A DNA stretch of 58,000 nucleotides from Diphasiastrum complanatum. Its lineage: Eukaryota > Streptophyta > Lycopodiopsida > Lycopodiales > Lycopodiaceae. Location: contig CM055097.1 of NCBI GenBank assembly GCA_029204225.1, forward strand, positions 35,158,804 to 35,216,803, read 5' to 3'. A program made the translations under genes and the position numbers. The notes under the pieces are model-generated. The model searched no databases. It worked only from the letters and a program-made list of their open reading frames with translations, and was not told where the DNA came from. Positions 50,465-58,000 of the stretch are shown one piece after another. How positions within the stretch are numbered: position 1 is the stretch's first letter; every line of letters starts with the position of its first letter.

Positions 50465-50985
50465 ATCATTTGTGTGCTCAGTGCTCGTCTGCAGCGAGCT
50501 CGATGTTTGAGATATTTGCTTTCGTGCATAGGATTCTATTTTCCTGATTTTGTAATATAATATTATGTCAGGTACCTTTGTCGCGTGCGGTCGGACTTTC
50601 TAGTGGAGTACAGGAACCTTGCGGCCTTGCCTTAGCGGCTTTCCCGAACACTGCCTAAGGTTTTACGGGCAGTTTATTGAGCGCCGAGCGGCTAACCATG
50701 TATGGCAAAAATATTTGTGCTTCTATCAAAAAGATAACAAGCGTACATAACCGTAGTATAGGGTATAGTGTATAGTATATAGTGTGCATGGCGAACGTTA
50801 TCTAACTGTTTTCATTTCTAATGCTCGCTTGCAAATTGGTGCTCGAGAACCGACTCTTCAGTCATTTGCCTCCGTGCAGACACATTGTTTTGCCCTGAGT
50901 GTTCCGGATGGAATATATCACGTATCTTTATTGTGTGCGGTCGGACTTTGCAGCAGAGAACAAGAAGCCTGCATAAGGTTGGATA
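50465..50985. repeat. Second diverged duplication upstream of the RUP-like gene
   Basis: 50,470-50,620 and 50,815-50,975 share TGCTCG(T/C)(C/T)TGCA, ATTTGC(T/C)T(T/C)CGTGCA and GTGTGCGGTCGGACTTT or GCGTGCGGTCGGACTTT, with AG(T/C)(G/A)GAG(T/A)ACA after it. Period about 345 bp. Confidence 0.7.
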
Positions 50986-51639
50986 AGAATTTTCTGATTT
51001 TTTGAATAAATGACAAGCGTGCATACCCTTAATCTTATGAGTTTATGATGTAGTTGAAAACTTGAATGACGTATCTATTTTTTATACGCACTATGCACTG
51101 TACGGGCTGTGAAAGATATTTGATCTGAGTTATCTTTTTAAAAAATATCGATATGTACCACTGTCGGGGCTGTGCGGAATCTAATTTGATCTGAGTTTTC
51201 TTTTTCTGAATATCCGATTGGATTTTCATCTTCACCATAATCAGTATCACGAGTCACGACTTCTTACCTGCACACCTGTCATGGTTTCTCTACACTGGTG
51301 ACTGCATGCTATTGATATTTGACCATGGATTACGAGGCTGCAGCAATATATTATGTATATCTTATTTAAATATGGATCTTTGGGCAAACTGTTGTAAATA
51401 GAGCATAGACATTGGTTTGCAAGTGATCTAACATGAAATTTAACGAGAACAGCTTATTTTGCTACATCGTGCAGGATATGATATAAGACTAGTCCTTGAA
51501 CAATTAGGAGGGCTAATGTTTGATTGTTGGATATACTATAAGCCATTGCTGACGTGAACTCATTGTGGATCACATGAGGCGCAATGTCACTCGGGAGTCA
51601 GCATGTGAAAGATTCCAGTGAGCCTCTGACGTTAACTGG

Positions 51640-51644
51640 ATGCG
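51640..51644 (+). CDS. Candidate 5-base coding start of the RUP-like gene (ATGCG|GTAAGA)
   Basis: ATG at 51640 followed by CG and a strong donor GTAAGA. Splicing to an acceptor ending TCTAGAG at 51979 joins ATG CG|G GTG CTC in frame with the main ORF. An in-frame stop precedes this ATG (51619-51621). This is a proposal to solve the missing start codon, not an observed transcript. Confidence 0.35.
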
Positions 51645-51979
51645 GTAAGATTCATTTCAGCTTTGAATTTTATTCTTTTCATAAGCTCATATCATGAAAT
51701 GGTTTTAAGGGAAGCTGAGCTGGCCGCAGATAGTAATTAGTGGCTGATATGAGCAACACCCTGCAGCGATGTTTTAGATTTTTACCGCCATTTCTGAAGA
51801 TCCAAGACGTGAGCGAAGCGAATCCAACGAGCTAATAATTCACACACTCGAATGGCTGTGTTGGTGGCGTGAACATCTTTCCTTGCACCTTGCCCAGTGC
51901 TCAGTTGTTTGGCTTTCTCACCATATTTGTCCTCCGATAGCAGAGCTCTAACAGTGCATTTGACATGGAAGGTCTAGAG

Positions 51980-53399
51980 GGTGCTCCGTGAGTTTGGTGC
52001 CGGAGACATCAGCCTGGAGGAATTTGGGGAACCCTATCCCTCTATTGACAGTAGCTTACATGCAGAAGATACAAGAGTTTATTCGAATTCTTCCTCTAAA
52101 AAGCATGCCCCCTTGGGAACCTTAAACTTGGGCCATCGTGGCCATCGTTTACGTTATGGATCTCTAAATCAGGATTGTACCATTCGGAATGATGACGATG
52201 ACTTATATCGATGGAGATTTGTGCCGGTGGCATGTCTGGGCTGCCTCAGCCCTTCACTGCAGGCTTCAGATGCGATAGGAACAATCGACTACAACGAGAC
52301 TGGTCGGCTGTTTGCTACAGGAGGCCTGGCGAGAAAAATTCGCATCTGCTCGTATGATGCTTTGATTGATGCGAATTCAGAACACGAAGACGATTGGGAA
52401 GAAGAAAATGACAGTTCTCATCGTCGCTCCAGCCGCACGAGAAGAGAAAATTTAAATCCGGCGCGCAGTAGTAGAGTGTTAGATCATGAAAGTCACTCCA
52501 TGGTGACAATATGCACCCCAGCAAAGCTCAGCAGTGTCAGGTGGAAACCAGGGGTGTCATCAGCGATAGTAGGCTCGGGTGACTATGATGGCACCGTCGC
52601 TGAGTGGGACCTTGAAAACAAGCTTGCAGTCAATGAGAGATATGAACATGGTGGTCAAAGAGTGTACAGTCTAGATTACAGCTCTTGGTGGCCCTTCCTT
52701 GCTGCCTCAGCATCAGGTGACGGAACTATCCGACTATGGAACTTCAACACAGGCAGAAGCGTGGGTGTTATTAAGTCTCCAGGTGGTAGTTCTGTGTGCT
52801 GTGCTAATTTTTGTAATGCATCGCACAACATGGTCGCTATGGCTTGCGCAGATTCTACTGTGTATGTATATGATATACGGAATCTGAATTCTGCTTTGGT
52901 CAGTCTTAAGCATCACTCGAGGGCAGCCAGCTACGTCAGATGGTCGAAAACAAACAAGCTAGTTTCAGCTTCTATTGACAGTTCTCTCAAACTCTGGGAT
53001 ATTTCCCAGCTGCTCATGTTGGAAGCGGACATTGATCGATTTAGTTCTAGCACTGAATTTGCTCCAGAAAGGACATTTAGTGCTCATTTGAACGTGAAGA
53101 ATTTTGTGGGTCTATCCGTGACAGACGATGGCGGACTGCTTGCATGCGGGTCCGAGAAAAATGAGGTGTTTGTTTACAATCAAATGACAAGCGATCCGGT
53201 CTTCCGGCTCGAATTTCCTGTCATTTCTGGACAATCGTCGAGCCCAACAGCTACAGCATCTGCTGAAGCTCGTCACGGTTCATTTGTGGGTTCGGTTTGC
53301 TGGTACAATCAGGGCAGCCAACACTCTCTTTTAGCAGGTAACTCAGAGGGTTTTGTGCAGTTGATCCACGCTGTACCACAATCAATTTCAGAGCCCTAA
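51980..53399 (+). CDS. RUP: RUP1/RUP2-like WD40 protein (repressor of UV-B photomorphogenesis)
   Basis: About 472 codons in one exon, ending TAA at 53397-53399. Family landmarks in order: SDAIGTIDY and ATGGLARKIR (96-121); ICTPAKLSSVRWKPG (177-191); GSGDYDGTVAEWD (198-210); YEHGGQRVYSLDYS (221-234); CADSTVYVYDIR (289-300); SYVRWSKTNKLVSASIDSSL (317-336) with KLWD; HLNVKNFVGLSV (369-380); ACGSEKNEVFVYN (388-400); and FVGSVCW with LLAG.SEGFVQLI at the end. No RING, coiled coil or kinase domain precedes the WD40 part, which separates it from COP1 and SPA. An acidic/Arg insert (131-170) makes it longer than Arabidopsis RUPs (under 400 residues). Known: RUPs bind UVR8 and return it to the dimer. 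The frame opens at 51978 after TAG and has no ATG until residue 174, so the start lies in an upstream exon. Confidence 0.9.
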
Positions 53400-54770
53400 G
53401 GCATTCTTTACTTCCTTATCAACGCATTGATGGCAAATTAATGCCTTTTATTGATGCCGTCGTGATATCGCAGATTGAAGACTAACATTCTATCTGAGAT
53501 CGATCGGCTCCGTGAATTTGTTTATGACAACTCAAATTTTTCACGCAAATTATCAATTTCTTCAAATAATATTTTTCTACTGGGAATTGGCTAGGTTATA
53601 TTTCTAAAATTCTACGGAGTATTATACAACAATTAAATCTAGCTCGTTCGAATTCTTTCGGTACCTCTTTTTTATCTTATTGCTACAAGTGGTTGCATCA
53701 AATTGTGATTTTCAATGTTTTCTCCCATTGAGATCGCATTTTTTTTATGTGATTTCAACTTCAACTTGGTTTTCTATTGCTTAGCTAGTTCCAATACCAC
53801 GTGCTTTATTTTGGTTTGACGAATAAATTGGTGACAATCTTAGATTTTACTCTTGAATGTCATCTGTGTGGGGAAATTGCAGTCGAATCCATGCTCTCCC
53901 GGAGGAAATAGGAAGTCCTACCCAATTCACAACTTATTGGAGGACGCAAAGGACGTTATTAAATGTTTAATTGGAGGACGCAAAAGACGTTATTGAATGT
54001 TTAATGATGAATAAACTACTTAGGTGTACACACGATTTCCACGCACCATGAAGTTGCTTCTATATGAACAAGGATCGAGGAGTCTCGCAAAAAGAGAATC
54101 CGGCATAGCATAACACAGTATCAACAGCACAAGGTTAACGAAGAACTATCATGATGCTAAAAAGCCCGAGCAAGAAGGTTGAGAAAACAGGCTTTTACAC
54201 CAAAAAGACTAATTATGAAACCAAGCTGGTGCTGCTAGTTTCCATCAGCAGCCCACCGGAGAAAGGTTTTTTGAGTGATTACCTCTGCTGTATATTCTTT
54301 TTCTTTGACAAATCAGCTCCTACTTGAAGATCGATAGACATCCATACGGCCACTCTAATAAATGGATAGAAATAATTGATGATCTGAATGATAAGATACA
54401 CATACCAGGTCTCCAGTATTCCAGAGTTACCAGTCGCAATATTGGCCTGACAATCTAACTTATCTTACATTAGATATATGGTTAGTTGATCCACGTTCGT
54501 AAGCATTGAGACACATTCTTTTAATTGTCTGTGTCATTCAACAAACTTTGGTCTTCGTCAAGTGTTTTTTTGAATACAGTCACCCACGGCATTCCACCTT
54601 AAGATACATTGAAACACTCCTTTGAACTCCAAATTCCATACAGCTTTGAAATGCATGTATTTTGTTTTAACAGAGCTCTCATAGAGATTTGTGGCCCAAG
54701 GTTTCTATTGTGGTCCAAGGTTGTCTCACAGTAGACTAACTTAACATCGCTGTCAACGATCATTTTTAAA
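53400..54770. other. 3' flank of the RUP-like gene, AT-rich
   Basis: Likely 3' UTR to about 53.6 kb, then AT-rich sequence. A 34-bp tandem duplication at 53,937-54,004 is the only structure noted. Confidence 0.5.
53937..54004. repeat. 34-bp direct tandem duplication
   Basis: ATTGGAGGACGCAAA then (G/A)GACGTTATT(A/G)AATGTTTA, twice in a row. Confidence 0.9.
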
Positions 54771-54779
54771 TCCTTTAAC

Positions 54780-55060
54780 ATGTCGGAGATGTATTTCAAT
54801 ATGATTGGGTCTGGAATTTAATCCAGGATTGTTTCATTCTAGGATTATATATGCAGCTTGATTGTCAGAGAATAGAATCTCAGGATGAATTTCTGTGATC
54901 TGAAATCCATTTACCAATATTGTCAGCCCATGGCCTCCTTGATAGCTTTGGAGGTAGCAACATATATTCTCGGATTTTGTGAGGATAAGGTCACTTTTCT
55001 GCATCCTACCCGGGAGATTACACCTCCCGACGAACAAACTACAGCCTAAATGAACTTCTC
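54780..55060 (-). pseudogene. Ty1/copia RNase H fragment
   Basis: Minus strand: ILTKSENICCYLQSYQGG, NGFQITEIHPEILFSDNQAA, then NPGLNSRPNHIEIHLRHVK in a following part. These match the copia RNase H pattern (SxAEAEY..., DNQAA, NP.FHxRTKHI) in degenerate form with stops. No LTR seen. Confidence 0.7.
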
Positions 55061-55317
55061 TGTCAAATCTGAATCTGTGTATTCATTTAGGTGCATTACA
55101 TACATTATAAGCCATATTGTTCTGTGTTAAAAAAATTCATTTTGAGCCGTACATACTCCATTTCATACCCTTTTAACATAATTACTGCATGATTTTTATT
55201 ATTATTGAGAGAGAATCAATTTTCTTTCTTCCGTATCTCTATGAAGTCTGAATCTCAAAGACATAATGAGTCTCTTTGATGTCATAATGAGATGATGACT
55301 GTAGTGTGGTTACGCAA

Positions 55318-55385
55318 CTATACATTTTCGTGGAGCTATTGCTTCATCCACCTATACATTTTCGTGGAGCTATTGCTTCATCCAC
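55318..55385. repeat. Exact 34-bp direct tandem duplication
   Basis: CTATACATTTTCGTGGAGCT plus ATTGCTTCATCCAC, two identical copies. Confidence 0.97.
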
Positions 55386-55508
55386 CTATACATCGGTTGT
55401 CATCCTTATATTTGAGTCAACATCATTTGCCCTAAGTCTACTCTCAAATAGGAGAGAGTTTGAACATTACATTGCAAGTAGATATGGTGGACTTTAGCGA
55501 TGGCGTTC

Positions 55509-56087
55509 CCTCGTATCTTACTGGCACGGCCAGTTTGTCCGCGACCAACTTCTGCACTCAACACGTGTCCCCAAGTGGCCCGATGATGTTGCCCGCCACC
55601 CTGCCCGAGAGACATTGAACCTTTGCTTGCCACGTGACCTAATGGGTTTATCCCATAATATTTTCTCGGAACTGCTCCACCATGCATATATACTCAAAAT
55701 GCACATCCACTCCCATGTGTGTGTGTGCAGGCGCTCTAGTCCCCTTGACGCACTGGTGCTCCCGGCGCCACGGCCCTAGTGGTCCCGGTGCTGGGGTGGC
55801 AGGCGGTCCCGCGTGCTGGTGCCGGCGCCTTGGCCGGTGGTCCCGGCCTGGCGCTGTGGCGCCAATGGTCCCGGCGGAGCCAGCGCTTTGGCTCGAGTGA
55901 AAGGGTGGCACTGGCACAGTGCAGTGGGTCCTGGCGCCCTGGTGCCGGGTGCCCATCCGGCGATAGTACTTTTGCGGCAATAGTGGGGTCCCGGGTTGCA
56001 CGGATTTCTGTCCCCTGCCCGGACTCCACGTGTTAATTTACGACTGGCATGGGGCCAAAGCTGTCCCCGTGCCAATAAGCGACAAGG
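55509..56087 (+). mobile_element. GC-rich MULE-type non-autonomous element, copy 2
   Basis: Starts CCTCGTATCTTACTGGCACG and ends CGTGCCAATAAGCGACAAGG, its reverse complement at 16 of 20 positions. Exact 9-bp target duplication ATGGCGTTC (55500-55508, 56088-56096). Same internal order as copy 1: GCCACGTGAC, TTTATCCCATAAT, CATATATAC, CACATCCACTCCCATGTG, GC-rich core with repeated GGTCCCGG and GGCGCC motifs, GGACTCCACGTG, GGGGCCAAAGCTGTCCCCGT. No transposase. Confidence 0.92.
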
Positions 56088-56293
56088 ATGGCGTTCGCGC
56101 GTTGCCCTCATTTTCTAACGACGATAGTGGGAAGTTCCTGGATGTGGACGTGGCTGCTAACTGCCCCCTTCTCATCCTCTCCTCGCGACATCCCTCAACT
56201 CACATTATTGCTATTTTATATCTAAAAACTTTAAAAAATAATAATGTGATTTTATATCTCAAAACCTTAAAAAATACACACACACACACACAC

Positions 56294-56308
56294 TCTCTCT
56301 CTCTCTCT
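56294..56308. repeat. (CT)n within a CA/CT compound microsatellite
   Basis: ACACACAC followed by CTCTCT at about 56,275-56,308. Confidence 0.85.
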
Positions 56309-56366
56309 CCATCACTTGGTGTGCTCTCTTTCAAAAAAATTCTATTTTCGAAAGTTTTTAAAAGCG

Positions 56367-56416
56367 TGTGTTCTCTCTCTAAAATATATGTGTGTTCTCT
56401 CTCTAAAATATATGTG
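56367..56416. repeat. 24-bp direct tandem duplication
   Basis: GTGTTCTCTCTCTAAAATAT plus ATGT, two adjacent copies. Confidence 0.9.
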
Positions 56417-56977
56417 TTTGTCCTTCAACCCCAGTTCAACTGCCCATCAAATACCTTTAAAGGCAAACGTGGACCAATGAAAATATGTGAAACCCATTTT
56501 GTGTATCTGGGGTGACATTCTCCCTGCCTCCATTCACGTCAACTTCAGATATTGAGATGAGATGTGGGGATGGGATAGCGCTATGGGATAGTGCCATCCC
56601 CCACGGGTGGGAAGTCCTTTCTCTCGTTTCTCTCCTCCTCTTCTCCACCTCCAGCTATCCTGTCTACTCCATGCTCTCCAGCAATCTGCTCCTCAATTCC
56701 TTCCTCCGCTCTTCCGCCCCTTGTTAAGTAGCTCTTATCCCTGCTGCTCTTGCTTCGATTTTCGCTACTTTGGGTTGTTTACCACGTCCGTCCTCCTGCT
56801 CTGCTCCTCCTGCTCCTACTGTTCTTTGCTGCTACTCCAGTTTGCCTACCTACATTGTCTCCCTCTCCCTTCTTCCCTCCTGAAGCTTTGCTCTTCTCTC
56901 CCTTGTGCTCAACTACCAACCTTCTGGTTTTTGCATGTTCATGTGCCTCGACATTTCGTCACTCCTCTCAGGTTAAA

Positions 56978-57466
56978 ATGCCTTATGGATTCCCCTACTA
57001 CCCCGACTCCTCCGCCCTCTCCAGTCCAGGAGGAAGTCAATCCACCTGCAATGTTGGTGGGCCAGGTTCCGTCTCTTTCCACACAGTTAGAGGTGGTTCA
57101 CCAGGCTCCCTTGAAGATGCGCGTTGGCAGCAAGGTCGAGTGCAGGCGCCCTCAGCAACAGACACGCTAGCAGCCCTCAATGTTGGCATGAACTCAGAAA
57201 TTGGCACCCTTCTTGCCTCTTCTGCCTCTGCATCAGATGAAACGAAGGGGCAAACACTGATGGAAGGTGGGCCGCCAGCCATCACCATAACGCCCGGAGA
57301 TGGTTCCCCTTCTGCAGATGATCGTATATTTGCTTACCGATATGTTCTATCTTTTGCGGTAGATGATTTAAACTTTAAAGGTCCGTTCCTATTAGCCTGG
57401 ACTACTCACTTTTCAATAGTTATCTTTCTTTTGTCATTAATAGCTCAGTGGTTGCGTATTTCATGA
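56978..57466 (+). CDS. Unassigned ORF, possible first exon of a gene
   Basis: An open frame of 162 codons from ATG 56978, Ser/Gly/Pro-rich at first (YYPDSSALSSPGGSQS), then a more ordered end with a hydrophobic tail. It is preceded by about 250 bp of CT-rich sequence resembling a plant 5' leader, and CTCTCAG just before the ATG resembles a splice acceptor. An alternative frame (ATG at 56,987 onward, MDSPTTPTPPPSPVQEEVNP) overlaps. I recognise no family; it may be non-coding. Confidence 0.25.
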   Translation: MPYGFPYYPDSSALSSPGGSQSTCNVGGPGSVSFHTVRGGSPGSLEDARWQQGRVQAPSATDTLAALNVGMNSEIGTLLASSASASDETKGQTLMEGGPPAITITPGDGSPSADDRIFAYRYVLSFAVDDLNFKGPFLLAWTTHFSIVIFLLSLIAQWLRIS

Positions 57467-57599
57467 GGAAACCGCCTTACGCTTACTGTGCCAAATGCTT
57501 TGTTCCATTGGGGTCAGCTTACATTACAACATTCTGGAGATTTTCAGACTCTATTATTTATTATTGAGGCTTTTCTGAAGATTTAGAAAAAAAGAAAAC

Positions 57600-57860
57600 T
57601 CTACAAACCTCGGTATAAACATTTATTTATACCTCGACAGTAGAACCTCGTTAATTTATTCGGTTCCCGAGATATCACCATCCCATTTTGGCGTTGTTTA
57701 GAGAATGTGTTTGCTGAGGTATATATCGAGGGAACTTAACCCCCCGACAAGACTGTGTATTCAAGGAACATTTCGAGGGACCTTAGTAAAATCCTACGGA
57801 AATAATGGTGATAATATACCGATTCCGAGGGGCATTTCGAGTAGTGCTTGCGAAAAACTT
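57600..57860. repeat. Possible small DNA transposon remnant (pogo/hAT-like terminal motif)
   Basis: TACCTCGACAGTAGAACCTC then GTTAATTTATTCGGTTCCCG resembles a terminal inverted repeat. GAGGTATATATCGAGGGAAC and repeats of CGAGGG follow within 250 bp, partly as reverse complements. Limits not resolved. Confidence 0.3.
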
Positions 57861-58000
57861 TTTTTTCAACCTATCACAGTCTATTAAATTTTTTTTTTTG
57901 TAGGCTTTTTAACAATTCATGGGCCAAAAGCCTACGATTCTATATGGAGAAGGCTTAAAAAAAAAAATCTTTCAAAAAGGCTTTGATAAAAGTTTGGCTC

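Overview
This is nuclear DNA of a land plant with a large, repeat-rich genome. It contains intact copies of plant-specific protein families: a GTG/COLD1-type membrane protein, a RUP-type WD40 protein, and a plastid SAM methyltransferase whose spliced exons match the angiosperm family end to end. One gene stretches over about 27.5 kb because its introns (up to 15.0 kb) are filled with transposons. Intron size, the abundance of (GA)n tracts and the TE mix fit a fern or other large-genome non-angiosperm. I cannot name the species from the sequence.

Layout. 1-2590 is featureless. 2591-3997 (minus) is an intronless GTG/COLD1 gene, with a GC-rich island upstream. 5.5-8.4 kb holds a decayed gypsy RT, a minisatellite and an element with long terminal inverted repeats. 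8.4-12.1 kb is unremarkable. 12,369-39,889 (plus) is an eight-exon methyltransferase gene (370 codons). Its introns hold a tRNA-like micro-SINE, hAT-type non-autonomous elements, a gypsy 3' end with LTR, two copia remnants, a complete chromovirus-type gypsy element (31,321-36,589, target duplication GACAT) and long microsatellites. 40.3-42.9 kb has another hAT-type copy and a 1.4-kb satellite-like block. 44.25-48.8 kb has a second micro-SINE, a degenerate LINE with a C-terminal restriction-like endonuclease interrupted by a TIR element, and a plant-mobile-domain fragment. 49,013-49,609 and 55,509-56,087 are two related GC-rich MULE-type elements with 9-bp target duplications. They flank the RUP-like gene (51,980-53,399, plus). 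The right end has an unassigned ORF and AT-rich DNA.

The three host genes do not form a pathway. By family knowledge they act in membrane/cold or ABA signalling (GTG/COLD1), in the plastid (methyltransferase) and in UV-B photoreceptor feedback (RUP).

The observations most worth checking are: (i) an 85-bp tRNA-like retroposon present twice with perfect 14- and 16-bp target duplications; (ii) the promoter-like GC-rich MULE family; (iii) the plant LINE with an apparent RLE domain; (iv) the missing in-frame ATG and probable micro-exon of the RUP gene; and (v) a weak splice donor placed against a (CA)n(CG)n tract.
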